A DNA stretch of 61,128 nt from Oscillospiraceae bacterium (GCA_017435615.1 JAFSET010000076.1:1-61128); one strand, 5' to 3'. Positions 15,679 through 25,097 are shown, counted from the stretch's first letter. Made by a program: numbers and translations. Notes: a model not told the origin generated them from the sequence alone.

Positions 15679-16851
15679 ATGACAAAACTGCTTCTTCGCC
15701 TGTTTGCCCAGGGTGATCCGGAGAGTCCCCAGGTCCGTGCCAAAACCGGTAAGCTGTCCGGCGGCGTGGGGATCTTCTGTAATGTACTGCTTTTTGGATT
15801 AAAGCTGCTGGTGGGTATGCTTTCCGGCTCTGTATCCATCACCGCGGACGCTATGAACAACCTTTCCGACGCTACCAGCTCGGTGGTGACACTGCTGGGC
15901 TTTAAGCTGGCGGAAAAGCCCGCCGACGAGGACCATCCCTATGGCCACGCGCGATATGAGTATCTGTCCGGCCTGGCGGTAGCGGCTATGATCATCGTCA
16001 TCGGCTTTGAGCTGGCCAAAACCTCTGTGGAAAAAATTCTCGCACCCACTGCGGTGAGCTTTTCTATACCGGTGGTGCTGGTGCTGTGCGGCTCGATTTT
16101 AGTCAAGCTGTGGCTGAGCGTCTTCAACCGCCATTTGGGCAAGCGCATCCGTTCCCAGGCGTTGCTGGCAGCCTCCGCGGACAGCCGCAACGATGTGATC
16201 GCCACCGCAGTGGTGCTGCTTGCCATTTTGGTGGAGCATTTCACTCATTGGAAGGTGGACGGCTTTATGGGCCTTGCCGTGGCCCTGTTTATTCTCTACA
16301 GCGGCGTGGGAATGGCTAAGCAGACCATCAGTCCCCTGCTGGGAGAAACGGCGAGTCCGGAGCTGCGTGAGCTGATCATCAGCGTGGTCCGCAGCGAGCC
16401 GAAGATTTTGGGATATCACGACCTGATGGTCCACGATTACGGCCCCGGTCAGCGGTTTGCCAGCATCCATGTGGAAATGGATCAGAAAGAGGATGCCTTA
16501 CATTGCCACGAAATCATTGATAATTTAGAGCGTCTGTGTCTGAGCAGCCATAATGTACATTTGGTGATCCATTACGACCCGGTGATCACCGGGGATGCGG
16601 AGCTGGAACGGCTGAAAGCACTGGTCCAGCAGCTTCTTGCCCAGCAGGACAGCCGCATCACCATCCACGATTTTCGGATGGTCCGGGCCACCGGCCACAC
16701 CAACCTGATTTTTGACGCCGCCCTGCCTGCGGACCTGATGCCCCAAAAGAAAGCTATCAAGACCCGTTTGGACGAGGCTCTGAACGCACGGAAGGAAACC
16801 ACATACTATACGGTGATCACCTTTGATCTTGCCAGCTTTAACGAGGAATGA
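15679..16851 (+). CDS. Cation diffusion facilitator (metal exporter)
   Basis: A 390-residue CDF-family antiporter that exports divalent metal in exchange for protons. Six membrane segments fill residues 25-215. The site-A residues are Asn60/Asp64 (NNLSD) in TM2 and Asp168/Asp172 (DSRND) in TM5; an N-D/D-D site, lacking His, is more like manganese/iron members than zinc exporters, though that is an inference. A cytoplasmic domain (residues 220-300) follows, and the last 80 residues repeat a ferredoxin-like metal-domain pattern (ITIHDFRMVRATGHTNLIFDAAL). AGGAGG precedes the ATG. The GH3 gene begins six bases after its stop. Confidence 0.88.
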   Translation: MTKLLLRLFAQGDPESPQVRAKTGKLSGGVGIFCNVLLFGLKLLVGMLSGSVSITADAMNNLSDATSSVVTLLGFKLAEKPADEDHPYGHARYEYLSGLAVAAMIIVIGFELAKTSVEKILAPTAVSFSIPVVLVLCGSILVKLWLSVFNRHLGKRIRSQALLAASADSRNDVIATAVVLLAILVEHFTHWKVDGFMGLAVALFILYSGVGMAKQTISPLLGETASPELRELIISVVRSEPKILGYHDLMVHDYGPGQRFASIHVEMDQKEDALHCHEIIDNLERLCLSSHNVHLVIHYDPVITGDAELERLKALVQQLLAQQDSRITIHDFRMVRATGHTNLIFDAALPADLMPQKKAIKTRLDEALNARKETTYYTVITFDLASFNEE

Positions 16852-16857
16852 CCGCCT

Positions 16858-19203
16858 ATGGGTATGGAAGAAATCATGAATAAACTGACCCTGAAGGAGA
16901 AAATCGCACTGTGCTCCGGCGGAGATTTTTGGCACACCAGGGATTTATCCCAATACGGTCTGCCGAAGATGATGATGTGCGACGGGCCACACGGCCTGCG
17001 CTGTCAGAAGGGCAAAGCGGACATTTTGGGCGTGCACAGCTCACAGGAGGCCACCTGCTTTCCCACTGCCTGTACCACCGCCTGCAGCTTTGACGAGGCT
17101 CTGTTAAAAAAAATCGGTCAGGCCATCGGGCAGGAGGCCCGGGCCAACGGCGTCGGTCTTGTGCTGGGCCCCGGGGTGAACATCAAGCGTGATCCTCTGT
17201 GCGGCCGAAATTTTGAATACTTTTCCGAAGACCCCTACCTGGCAGGAAGCCTTGCCACCGCCTTTATCCAGGGCCTGCAGTCCACCGGTACCGGTGCCTG
17301 CATCAAGCATTTTGCCCTGAACAATCAGGAGTACAAGCGGTGCAGCGGCAATTCTCAGGTAGATGAACGCACCATGCATGAAGTGTACTTATCTGCCTTT
17401 GAAGGCCCTGTCCGTCAGGGAAAGCCATGGGCGCTGATGTGCGCCTACAACCAGGTAAACGGCGAATTTTGCTCCGACAGCCCAGTGCTTTTAACCAATA
17501 TTCTCCGCCAGCAGTGGGGCTTTGAGGGCCTGGTGGTCACCGATTGGGGTGCCATGCACGATCGCATCCGGGCTATGGAGGCAGGCTGTGACCTGTTGAT
17601 GCCCGGCGGTAGTGACTACATGGAGCAGGAGCTGCTCCGGGCGGTCCGGGAGGGCAAGCTGGCAGAACAAGATATTGACCGGTGCGCTATGCGTGTTTTG
17701 AAGCTGATGGCGCAAAGAGCAAACCTACCGCAGCAGCCTTACGATCAGCAGGCCCATCATGACTTAGCTGTCAAAGTCGCCGCCCAAAGCGCTGTGCTGT
17801 TAAAAAACGACGGCAGTCTGCTGCCGTTGCGGAACAATCAGAAAGTGGCCCTGATCGGCGTGATGGCCCAGAAGCCACGGTATCAGGGCTCCGGCTCCAG
17901 TCATATCAATCCCCACCGGTTAGTCAGTCCCCTGCAGGCAATGGACGGCTGTGCCTATGCCCCCGGCTGCCGGGAGGACGGCTCTACCGACGAAGCATTG
18001 CTGACCCAGGCGGCAGTTACCGCCGGGCAGGCTGAGGTGGCTGTGGTCTTTGCAGGACTGCCTGCGGTCTGCGAAAGCGAAGGCTTTGACAGAGCGCACC
18101 TGCGGATGCCCGATGGTCACGTGCAAATGATCGAGGCCGTTGCCCGGGCCAACGCTAACACGGTGGTGGTGCTGTGCTGCGGCGGCGTGGTGGAATGTCC
18201 CTGGGCAGACCGGGTACAGGCCATCGTATATATGGGACTGGCCGGCCAGGCCGTCGGTGAGGCGGTCCGGGATGTGCTTTACGGCATGGAAGATCCCGGC
18301 GGCAGACTGGCAGAAAGCTGGCCCTATGAATACGAGGACTGCCCCACAGCAGAAAATTACCGGGGTATGCGTGACCCGGAGTACCGGGAGGGCCTTTATG
18401 TCGGCTACCGGTACTATGACAAGGCCAAGGCTGCGGTGCGCTGGCCCTTTGGCTATGGCCTGTCCTACACAAGCTTTTCCTTCTCGGAGCTGCAGGTACA
18501 GGACCGGGTGGTGACATGTACAGTCACAAACACCGGCAGCCGCCCCGGCAGTCAGGTGGCGCAGCTATACATTGCTGCCCCTCAGGAGGGATTGCACCGG
18601 CCCTTACAGGAGCTGAAAGGCTTCCGGAAGGTCTTTTTGCAGCCGGGACAATCCGAGCTTCTGCGCTTTGAACTGGACGACCGCTGCTTTGCCCTGTGGC
18701 AGGACGGCTGGAAAACAGCGTCCGGTACTTATGATATCCGCATCAGCACCGACAGCCGCACGATCGTGCTTCGGCAAAGTATTGATGTGGAGGGTGTGCA
18801 CATCCCTGCGCCCCGGTGGCAGCCAGGAAGCTGGTATGAACGCCCTTCCGGCACACCAAGCCGGGAGCAGTGGCAGGTGCTGTATTCCCATATCCGGCAG
18901 GAACAGCCCCTCCAAAAAGGAAGCTTCACCATGGACAGCACTGTGGTGGAAATGATGCCCCACAGCGGCTTCATGCGGCTTCTGTACCGGGGGATTTACA
19001 CGGTGCTGAAGATCACCTACGGCGGCAAAAAAGCCGACGACGGTGCCTTCCTGATGCTGCTGGCGTCCTCTACCGACACACCTTTGCGGAATATGCAGAT
19101 GTGCGGCGGCATGAAGGGCCATTTTGTCAAGGGCATGCTTGCCATTGCCAACGGACACCTCTTCCGGGGTATGCTGAGCATGCTCGGCCTGAAAAAAGAA
19201 TAA
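16858..19203 (+). CDS. Glycoside hydrolase family 3 beta-glucosidase-like enzyme
   Basis: A 781-residue GH3 enzyme without signal peptide, so intracellular. The (beta/alpha)8 domain carries the nucleophile Asp229 in VTDWGAM and the substrate-binding KHFALNNQEYKR; the second domain has AVVFAGLPAVCESEGFDRAHL with the Glu that usually supplies the acid/base. A fibronectin-III-like domain follows (YGLSYTSFSFSEL onward), then an extra C-terminal helical tail of about 90 residues (MDSTVVEMMPHSGFM onward). Members release glucose or xylose from plant oligosaccharides. It is cotranscribed with the CDF gene, an odd pairing with no obvious shared role. Confidence 0.9.
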   Translation: MGMEEIMNKLTLKEKIALCSGGDFWHTRDLSQYGLPKMMMCDGPHGLRCQKGKADILGVHSSQEATCFPTACTTACSFDEALLKKIGQAIGQEARANGVGLVLGPGVNIKRDPLCGRNFEYFSEDPYLAGSLATAFIQGLQSTGTGACIKHFALNNQEYKRCSGNSQVDERTMHEVYLSAFEGPVRQGKPWALMCAYNQVNGEFCSDSPVLLTNILRQQWGFEGLVVTDWGAMHDRIRAMEAGCDLLMPGGSDYMEQELLRAVREGKLAEQDIDRCAMRVLKLMAQRANLPQQPYDQQAHHDLAVKVAAQSAVLLKNDGSLLPLRNNQKVALIGVMAQKPRYQGSGSSHINPHRLVSPLQAMDGCAYAPGCREDGSTDEALLTQAAVTAGQAEVAVVFAGLPAVCESEGFDRAHLRMPDGHVQMIEAVARANANTVVVLCCGGVVECPWADRVQAIVYMGLAGQAVGEAVRDVLYGMEDPGGRLAESWPYEYEDCPTAENYRGMRDPEYREGLYVGYRYYDKAKAAVRWPFGYGLSYTSFSFSELQVQDRVVTCTVTNTGSRPGSQVAQLYIAAPQEGLHRPLQELKGFRKVFLQPGQSELLRFELDDRCFALWQDGWKTASGTYDIRISTDSRTIVLRQSIDVEGVHIPAPRWQPGSWYERPSGTPSREQWQVLYSHIRQEQPLQKGSFTMDSTVVEMMPHSGFMRLLYRGIYTVLKITYGGKKADDGAFLMLLASSTDTPLRNMQMCGGMKGHFVKGMLAIANGHLFRGMLSMLGLKKE

Positions 19204-19238
19204 CAATTGGGGATGCATCAGCACCCCCAATTGTTATT
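19199..19238 (+). terminator. Terminator of the CDF-GH3 operon
   Basis: Perfect 14-bp stem AATAACAATTGGGG/CCCCAATTGTTATT that includes the GH3 stop codon. Confidence 0.8.
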
Positions 19239-19496
19239 CTATCAGAAAACATTTTTGACAGACGGAAGAGGTCAAAAGAGCGACAAAGACAAACAGCTCG
19301 ACTCCGTCGGCGTACAGATGGTACAGTAGGAGTCGAGCCTAAGCGGTAAGTCAAACGCCTTACGCAGCAAGCTTTTTTACTTTTTACCCCACATCTGTCA
19401 AAAATCAAAGATTATTGACACCTTCTCCTTGGTGAGAAGGCTATTTTTCATTACGCATTTTGACGGTTGGCGGCTTTTTTGACACTCTGGAACAAA
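19239..19496. other. Intergenic with hairpins, no gene
   Basis: Contains a 10-bp inverted repeat GCTCGACTCC/GGAGTCGAGC (19295-19338) and a hairpin CCTTCTCC..GGTGAGAAGG at 19421-19440 that resembles 34981-35000. No open frame has a ribosome binding site. Confidence 0.5.
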
Positions 19497-19515
19497 CCGG
19501 CACGTTTCGTGCCGG
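19497..19515. terminator. Terminator between GH3 and DHHW genes
   Basis: 8-bp stem CCGGCACG/CGTGCCGG with a TTT loop and T-rich sequence on both strands (CTTTGTTTC on plus, TTTGTTCC on minus). It probably serves the minus-strand DHHW gene. Confidence 0.7.
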
Positions 19516-19537
19516 CTTTGTTTCTTAATTACAGTTC

Positions 19538-20680
19538 TTACCCCATCAGGGGGGTAGTGTTGAGCACCTGGGTGTTAAACAGGAACAGCACCTGCGCGCC
19601 CCGGAAGCTCACAAACTGCTCCAGCATCCGGTAATCCACATAACGCAGGTCCACCACTGTCACCGTGGCGTAATCCTGCACCAGCAGCGGCACCATGGAG
19701 CTGCCGAAGGAGTCCCGGATCACGATCAAATTTTTCTTGGTAGCGGCATTGGGATTTTCGATCCGCAGCACCGCCTTGGCACCGGACAAAAACACATCGT
19801 AAGGATCCTTGCCGCTGAGCTTTTCCATGTCATACACCGGCGTGTAAGACTTGGTCTGGACATCAAAGACCCGGCAGCCCTCCAGCAGATCACTGCGCAG
19901 CAGATACATCGGTTCCGGATTCATAGGCAAGGCCGCCTGACCGTAGTACACGCCGTAGAACCGGTCAGAAACCTGCTCCTGGGTAAAATCCGCCTGCTGG
20001 GGCGGGGTAACGCCCAGAGCCTGGGAAATGGTCTGCGCCGCCGGCAGGATACACTCCTGACGCCAGTGGGTATCGGTGGCATAGTAGTCAGCAATCTCCA
20101 GGCTTTGGGTCAGGTCAATATGGGTAGCCCAGGGCATCCCCTCCTGCACAAGGCTAAACATCCGGTCATAGTCCAGCGACAGATAGCCGTTGTTTTTCGC
20201 CAGGTGGAAGCCCTTGTCCGGCACCACAGCCATAAAGCTTTTACACTGATTTTTCAGCAGATAATTCTTTTGGATATAGTCAAATACTGACAGATTGCCC
20301 TTGACCATGGTTTCATTCAGGGGGTAGAGCATTTTGGCAGCCTGATCGCCTACGATATAGATATCGTTGTTATCCTTTTGCCGCATCACATTGTAATGAA
20401 ACAAAGCCTTGATCTGCCGGAAGCCGTCACGCATGGGAAACTGGTCCAGGCTGTAGTCCTCAAACAGGGTCATATAGGACAGCTTTTCCTTGATAGAGCC
20501 GTCACGGTTGTATTTATTCTCTGCCAGCAGGGATTGGACGCTTAATTCCGGTGCCTGAGCCAGCTTGCGCCGCTCCGCGCCGGAGTATTCCTCCGCAGGG
20601 CCAAACCAGGCTGCGGCAGTCAGTGTCACCCACAGGGCCACCAGCAGGCCAATGCCTACTGCACTGATTTTCTTATTCAC
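19538..20680 (-). CDS. DHHW-type protein (AlgX-like, extracytoplasmic)
   Basis: A 380-residue exported protein with an N-terminal membrane anchor (residues 5-27) followed by an SGNH/AlgX-like domain. The signature TDTHW (after ADYYA) and RDSFGSS near residue 320 match the DHHW family that partners MBOAT acyltransferases. These pairs move acyl groups across the membrane and attach them to polysaccharides or teichoic polymers. The MBOAT gene lies 12 bases upstream on the same strand, so the two are translated from one message. The acceptor polymer is unknown. Confidence 0.85.
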   Translation of the reverse strand: MNKKISAVGIGLLVALWVTLTAAAWFGPAEEYSGAERRKLAQAPELSVQSLLAENKYNRDGSIKEKLSYMTLFEDYSLDQFPMRDGFRQIKALFHYNVMRQKDNNDIYIVGDQAAKMLYPLNETMVKGNLSVFDYIQKNYLLKNQCKSFMAVVPDKGFHLAKNNGYLSLDYDRMFSLVQEGMPWATHIDLTQSLEIADYYATDTHWRQECILPAAQTISQALGVTPPQQADFTQEQVSDRFYGVYYGQAALPMNPEPMYLLRSDLLEGCRVFDVQTKSYTPVYDMEKLSGKDPYDVFLSGAKAVLRIENPNAATKKNLIVIRDSFGSSMVPLLVQDYATVTVVDLRYVDYRMLEQFVSFRGAQVLFLFNTQVLNTTPLMG

Positions 20681-20692
20681 GGTATTACCTCC

Positions 20693-22153
20693 TTAGAACC
20701 GGAAATACAGGAAAGGACTGAAGGACCCATCCACCAAATAGCCGGTGCATACCAGCAGCAAAACGATCAGCAGCACCGTCTCTGCCACAGCCACCGCCGG
20801 TCCCAGCTTTTTGCTTTCATACAGCCGGTTTGCGGTATCTCGTACCAGGGGTGTGGCACCGATGATACCCATGAGGAACAGCGCACCGTAGCTGCGCAGA
20901 TAGTACCAGGTGGCGGTGCTTGCCACCGGCAGACCGCCGAAGCCGAAGAGGCCTGCAAAGTCTGTTCCCACCTGGGCCATGGTGTCCGCATTGAAAAGCA
21001 CAAAGCCTAAGGTCACCACCAGCATGGTGTAGAAGTGACGGAAAAAGGCCGGCAGCTTTTGGATGGCCGGGACCCACTTTTCGATCAGAAGGCACACGGC
21101 ATACAGCAGGCCCCACAGGATAAAGTTCCAGCTCGCGCCGTGCCACATACCGGTAAGCATCCACACCACCAGGGTGTTAAACAGCCAGCGGCCCTTGCTG
21201 ACCCGGTTGCCGCCCAGGGGGATATACACATAATCCCGGAACCAGGAGCCCAGGCTCATATGCCAGCGGCGCCAAAATTCCGCCACAGACTTGGACATAT
21301 AGGGATAGTTGAAGTTTTCGATAAAGTTGAAGCCAAAGAGCTTGCCCAGGCCAATGGCCATATCACTGTAGCCGGAGAAGTCAAAGTAGATGTTGAACAG
21401 GAAGGCAATGGCGTACATCCAGTAAAACAGCACCGACTGCTCGGAAGAATCCCGGAAAATGCTCATCAGCAAGGCAAAATTGTCCGCCAAAATGATCTTT
21501 TTGGACATACCGATCACAAACCGCCGCAGGCCCAAATGTACCCGTTCCCAGTTGTGCTCCCGGTCCTTCAGCTCCCGGGCCACATCCACATACCGGACAA
21601 TAGGACCGGCGATCAATTGGGGAAACAGGGAAACATAGGCACCAAAGGCAACGATATCCTTTTGTGACTGGGCATTACCCCGGTACACATCGATGGTGTA
21701 GCTCAGGCACTGGAAGGTGTAAAAGCTGATGCCGATGGGCAGTGCCAGCTTCAGAAGTGGAACACTCAGGCCTGTCAGGGCGTTAAAGTTTTCCACAAAG
21801 AAATCGGCGTATTTGAATACCGCCAGCAGAGCCAGGCTCACCACGACGGAAACCGTCAGCCACAGCCGCTTCAGGCCCTGGCTTTGGGCTTTGCCGATAG
21901 CCAGGCCGCACAGCCAAAACATCAAAATAGAGCCGATCATCAAAAACAAATAAACCGGTTCGCCCCAGCCGTAGAACACCAGGCTGAACAGAAGCAGGGT
22001 CAGGTTTTTGGTGAAGATGGACGCCCGGTGGCTCTTTTCCTGACCCAAACCCAGCTTTTTGCCGATCATCTCTACCAGCCAGGAGACCAGAAAATAGCTG
22101 ATCACCACTGCCGGCAGAAAGTAGTATAAAAATGGAATGCTTGAAAACAGCAT
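20693..22153 (-). CDS. MBOAT-family O-acyltransferase (AlgI/DltB-like)
   Basis: A 486-residue polytopic membrane protein. The family core WRRWHMSLGSWFRDYVYIPL is followed by the conserved His in MWHGASWNFILWGLLY. It would transfer acetyl or another acyl group from a cytoplasmic donor to an extracytoplasmic acceptor together with the DHHW protein encoded just downstream. GGAGGAG lies before the ATG. It is first in a two-gene operon and divergent from dnaD. Confidence 0.92.
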   Translation of the reverse strand: MLFSSIPFLYYFLPAVVISYFLVSWLVEMIGKKLGLGQEKSHRASIFTKNLTLLLFSLVFYGWGEPVYLFLMIGSILMFWLCGLAIGKAQSQGLKRLWLTVSVVVSLALLAVFKYADFFVENFNALTGLSVPLLKLALPIGISFYTFQCLSYTIDVYRGNAQSQKDIVAFGAYVSLFPQLIAGPIVRYVDVARELKDREHNWERVHLGLRRFVIGMSKKIILADNFALLMSIFRDSSEQSVLFYWMYAIAFLFNIYFDFSGYSDMAIGLGKLFGFNFIENFNYPYMSKSVAEFWRRWHMSLGSWFRDYVYIPLGGNRVSKGRWLFNTLVVWMLTGMWHGASWNFILWGLLYAVCLLIEKWVPAIQKLPAFFRHFYTMLVVTLGFVLFNADTMAQVGTDFAGLFGFGGLPVASTATWYYLRSYGALFLMGIIGATPLVRDTANRLYESKKLGPAVAVAETVLLIVLLLVCTGYLVDGSFSPFLYFRF

Positions 22154-22193
22154 GACTTTCTCCTCCGTACTGCTATGATGTCACTAAACAGGT

Positions 22194-22222
22194 ATTATAG
22201 CACACCTTCATTCCAATGTATA
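22194..22222 (-). promoter_or_regulatory. Promoter of the MBOAT-DHHW operon
   Basis: Extended -10 TGTGCTATAAT on the minus strand with a poor -35 (TATACA) 17 bases upstream. Confidence 0.55.
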
Positions 22223-22240
22223 GTCCTTTTGCGGAAAACC

Positions 22241-22267
22241 TTGTGGTCAAAATTTGGGTTTTCCACA
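22241..22267. promoter_or_regulatory. DnaA-box-like pair in the dnaD/MBOAT divergent region
   Basis: TTTTCCACA (22259-22267) differs from the DnaA box TTATCCACA at one base, and TGTGGTCAA (22242-22250) from its complement at two. They form the arms of CTTGTGG/CCACAAG. This could link the primosome genes downstream to DnaA; untested. Confidence 0.35.
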
Positions 22268-22328
22268 AGATGCTGTGAGGTGACAAAAAATAGGGCATAT
22301 TTTCTCAAAAAACTTTTTGCACAAGCCG

Positions 22329-22357
22329 TTGCCTGTGACCAAAAGCTGTGCTATAAT
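22329..22357 (+). promoter_or_regulatory. Promoter of the dnaD-dnaI-gph operon
   Basis: TTGCCT, 17 bases, TATAAT. The -10 context AAAAGCTGTGCTATAAT equals that of the DivIVA-like gene. Confidence 0.72.
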
Positions 22358-22410
22358 GACTCCATATGGTCAAATTCGGCACAAAGTGCTTTTTGAAAGG
22401 AGGCCCATGC

Positions 22411-23289
22411 ATGAACGCCACGGCTTACACAATGGACGAGACCGCCATCCGGAAGCTGCTGTCCGCTGCCAACGGAGACGCGGCACTGATATACCTCTAT
22501 ATCCAAAGCGGCAACGACCCTTCCCAGGCTCAGCAAGCATTGCGCCTGAGCAACAGCCGGTACCAGTGCGCCGCCGCAACTCTGCGGCAAATGGGTCTCT
22601 GGCCGGAGGAAAAGCCCCGGCAATTCCTGTCCGGTCTGTCTCCGCAATACTCCGGGCAGGATGTGCAGACGGCTATGGAACAGGATCAGGACTTTCCCAG
22701 CCTGCGAGCAGAGCTGGAGCGGCTTTTGGGCCGTTCCCTGAACACGGAGGAACTGAAGATCATTTTAGGCTTTGTGCGCTATTTGGGGCTGCCGGCGGAT
22801 GTGATCTGCATCCTGGTCTGCTACTGCAAGGACCGGGCAAAGCAGCGCGGCAGTCTGCGTGCGCCTTCTCTGCGGTCTATTGAAAAGGAAGCCTATCACT
22901 GGGCAGAGCAAGGTATTGACACCATTGAAGAGGCCGGTGCCTACATCCAGGCCCAAAATCTGCGCCACAGCAAGCTGCGGAAGATCATGGATATTCTGCA
23001 GATCCACGGCCGTACCCTGACTGCGGCAGAGCAGCGCTATGCCACTGCCTGGATGGATATGGGCTTTCAGGGGGACGCCATTTCCATGGCCTACGAGCGC
23101 ACCTGTTTAAATACCGGCGGCATGAATTGGGCCTATATGAACAAAATTCTCCTTCGGTGGCATGAGGCCGGGCTGCATACGCCTCAGCAGATCCGCACCG
23201 GAGATACGAAGAAATCGCCCCAGGGTGGACCCCGTCAGTTGGACGCGGACGAATTGGCAGCCATTGAGCGGCTGATGCAGGAGGGATAA
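22411..23289 (+). CDS. DnaD-domain replication initiation protein
   Basis: A 292-residue protein with an N-terminal winged-helix-like part and two DnaD-like repeats: residues ~95-175 (NTEELKIILGFVRYLGLPAD) and ~195-265, the second ending in the YMNKILLRWHEAG motif (YxxxILxxW) typical of DnaD C-terminal domains. DnaD/DnaB-type proteins remodel DNA at origins and load the helicase loader. AAGGAGG lies 7 bases before the ATG. The helicase loader gene follows 3 bases after the stop, which supports the assignment. Confidence 0.85.
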   Translation: MNATAYTMDETAIRKLLSAANGDAALIYLYIQSGNDPSQAQQALRLSNSRYQCAAATLRQMGLWPEEKPRQFLSGLSPQYSGQDVQTAMEQDQDFPSLRAELERLLGRSLNTEELKIILGFVRYLGLPADVICILVCYCKDRAKQRGSLRAPSLRSIEKEAYHWAEQGIDTIEEAGAYIQAQNLRHSKLRKIMDILQIHGRTLTAAEQRYATAWMDMGFQGDAISMAYERTCLNTGGMNWAYMNKILLRWHEAGLHTPQQIRTGDTKKSPQGGPRQLDADELAAIERLMQEG

Positions 23290-23292
23290 CAA

Positions 23293-24282
23293 ATGTCATA
23301 CAACGCACAGGTGGTCATCCGTGCCCGTCAGCGGCTGGAGCAGGCCAAGGCGGAAAAGGAGGCTTTGCAGCAGCAGCGGCTGCAGCAGGTCTATCAGGCC
23401 ATTCCCAGGGTGCGGGAAATCGACCGCCAGCTTCGTCAAAGCATGGTGCTGGCTGCCCAGGCAGTTTTTGCCAAGGGTGAGGAAGCCATCGAAGCTATGG
23501 AGCAGGTGAAAAAAGCAAATCAGCTTTTACAGCAGCAGCGTCAGGCGCTGATCACAGAAGTCTTCGGTCCGGATTTTCTGGACGAAAGCCCTATCTGCGA
23601 CAAATGTCAGGGCGTGGGCTATGTAGGCAGCCAAATGTGCACCTGCCTGCAGGAGCTGTGCCGCCAGGAGCAGAAAAAGGAGCTGAGCCTGTTGTCCTGC
23701 GGCGAAGGTGATTTTCAGGATTTCCGCCTGGATTACTATCCGGACAGAGTGATGGCCGGCAGCGGTGTCAATGTGCGCCGGTTTATGGAAAAGACCTTCT
23801 GCGACTGCCGCAAATATGCCGAGGAATTTGACGGCTCCGGCAAAAATCTGCTGTTTTCCGGTGACACCGGCCTGGGCAAGACCTTTCTTTCTGCCTGTAT
23901 TGCCCGGTGCGTGGCGGATAAGGGCTATTCCGTTGCCTACGAAAGCGCCGTCCACCTGATTGAAAAGCTGGAGCGTGCCCGGTTCTCCGACGATCCTCAG
24001 GCTGTGCAGGAGGCCCGACGTGTTGCCGGCGTGGATCTTTTGATCATTGACGACCTGGGCACGGAGCTGAGCGGTCAGTTTGTTAACACCGCCCTGTATA
24101 CCCTTCTCAACGACCGCCTGCTGGCGGGACTGTCCACGGTGATCTCCACCAATTTGACCTCCGATGAACTGCAAAAGCGGTATTCACCTCAAATTCTGTC
24201 CCGTCTGCGTGGCAGCTACAAACGGGTGCCCTTCATCGGAGAGGATATCCGTATTTTAAAGAGCCGGGAGGAAAAGCTGTGA
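23293..24282 (+). CDS. DnaI/DnaC-type helicase loader ATPase
   Basis: A 329-residue AAA+ protein. A coiled N-terminus leads to a zinc-binding motif (CDKCQGVGYVGSQMCTC), then Walker A SGDTGLGKT and Walker B LLIIDDLG, with sensor-1 Asn in STNLTSDEL and a box-VII-like arginine in LSRLRGSYKR. It would load the replicative helicase, assisted by the DnaD-like protein encoded just before it. The next gene's GTG start overlaps its TGA stop. Confidence 0.88.
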   Translation: MSYNAQVVIRARQRLEQAKAEKEALQQQRLQQVYQAIPRVREIDRQLRQSMVLAAQAVFAKGEEAIEAMEQVKKANQLLQQQRQALITEVFGPDFLDESPICDKCQGVGYVGSQMCTCLQELCRQEQKKELSLLSCGEGDFQDFRLDYYPDRVMAGSGVNVRRFMEKTFCDCRKYAEEFDGSGKNLLFSGDTGLGKTFLSACIARCVADKGYSVAYESAVHLIEKLERARFSDDPQAVQEARRVAGVDLLIIDDLGTELSGQFVNTALYTLLNDRLLAGLSTVISTNLTSDELQKRYSPQILSRLRGSYKRVPFIGEDIRILKSREEKL

Positions 24283-24917
24283 GTATCGGAATTTTATTTG
24301 ATTTGGACGGCACGCTGCTGGATACCTTGCAGGATCTGACTGACAGCGTCAACGCCACTATGGATCATTACGGCTGTCCCCACCGGACAGTGGCTGAGGT
24401 CCGGGATTTTATCGGAAACGGTGCCCGGCGGCTGATCCAGCTCTCTCTGCCCGGAAAGGATGACGATCCGGATGTGGAGGAGGCACTGGCCTATTATCAG
24501 AGTTATTATAAGGCCCACAGCAAGATCAAGACCCGGCCCTATGAGGGCATTGTCCAGGCCTTGCAGACCTTGGCGGAAAAGCACCCAGTCGCTATTGTGT
24601 CCAACAAGCCGGATGCCGCCACCAAGGCTCTGTGCCGGGAATTTTTCCCGGGAATCAACGCCCGGGGCGAACAGCCGGACTGCCCCCGGAAGCCTGCGCC
24701 GGATATGCTGCTGCGTGCCATGCAGGATATTGGCGTGGAGCGCGGCATCTATGTGGGCGACAGCGAGGTGGATGTGATCACCGCCGAACGGGCCGGATGC
24801 CGGTGCCTGAGTGTGCTGTGGGGCTTCCGGGACCGGGATGTGCTGGAAAAAGCCGGCGGCAAGCACTTCTGCCCTGCCCCGGACCAGATTCTTGCCTGTA
24901 TCGAACAGCTTCTGTAA
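24279..24917 (+). CDS. HAD-family phosphatase (phosphoglycolate phosphatase-like)
   Basis: A 212-residue HAD hydrolase. Motif I is FDLDGTLLDT, motif II SNKP, motif III the Lys in CPRKPAPD, motif IV GDSEVDV. A helical C1 cap (residues 15-80) matches Gph/PgpP-type phosphatases. It starts with GTG overlapping the preceding TGA, so it is coupled to the helicase loader. Removal of 2-phosphoglycolate arising from DNA repair is a plausible reason for that pairing, but the substrate is unproven. Confidence 0.85.
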   Translation: MSIGILFDLDGTLLDTLQDLTDSVNATMDHYGCPHRTVAEVRDFIGNGARRLIQLSLPGKDDDPDVEEALAYYQSYYKAHSKIKTRPYEGIVQALQTLAEKHPVAIVSNKPDAATKALCREFFPGINARGEQPDCPRKPAPDMLLRAMQDIGVERGIYVGDSEVDVITAERAGCRCLSVLWGFRDRDVLEKAGGKHFCPAPDQILACIEQLL

Positions 24918-24937
24918 AATTTCCCGCAGATCATTGC

Positions 24938-24966
24938 TTGACGGAACTGAAAAAGTATGATAGTAT
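24938..24966 (+). promoter_or_regulatory. Promoter of tRNA-Leu(UAA)
   Basis: TTGACG, 17 bases, TAGTAT, ending 16 bases before the tRNA. Confidence 0.65.
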
Positions 24967-24982
24967 CTATCAGAAGCCACTT

Positions 24983-25069
24983 GCTGGTGTGGTGGAATAG
25001 GTAGACACCAGGGACTTAAAATCCCTTGGAGGCGACTCCGTACCGGTTCGAGTCCGGTCACCAGCACCA
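24983..25069 (+). tRNA. tRNA-Leu, anticodon TAA
   Basis: An 87-base tRNA with encoded CCA. Acceptor GCTGGTG/CACCAGC, anticodon loop CTTAAAA (TAA, reads UUA), long variable arm and T-loop GGTTCGAGTCC are present. Unlike tRNA-Leu(CAA) at 7642, I see no broken copy beside it. Confidence 0.95.
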
Positions 25070-25070
25070 G

Positions 25071-25096
25071 AAAAAGCACGCCGAGGCGTGCTTTTT
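25071..25096 (+). terminator. tRNA-Leu(UAA) terminator
   Basis: 12-bp stem AAAAAGCACGCC/GGCGTGCTTTTT starting one base after CCA. Confidence 0.85.
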
Positions 25097-25097
25097 C

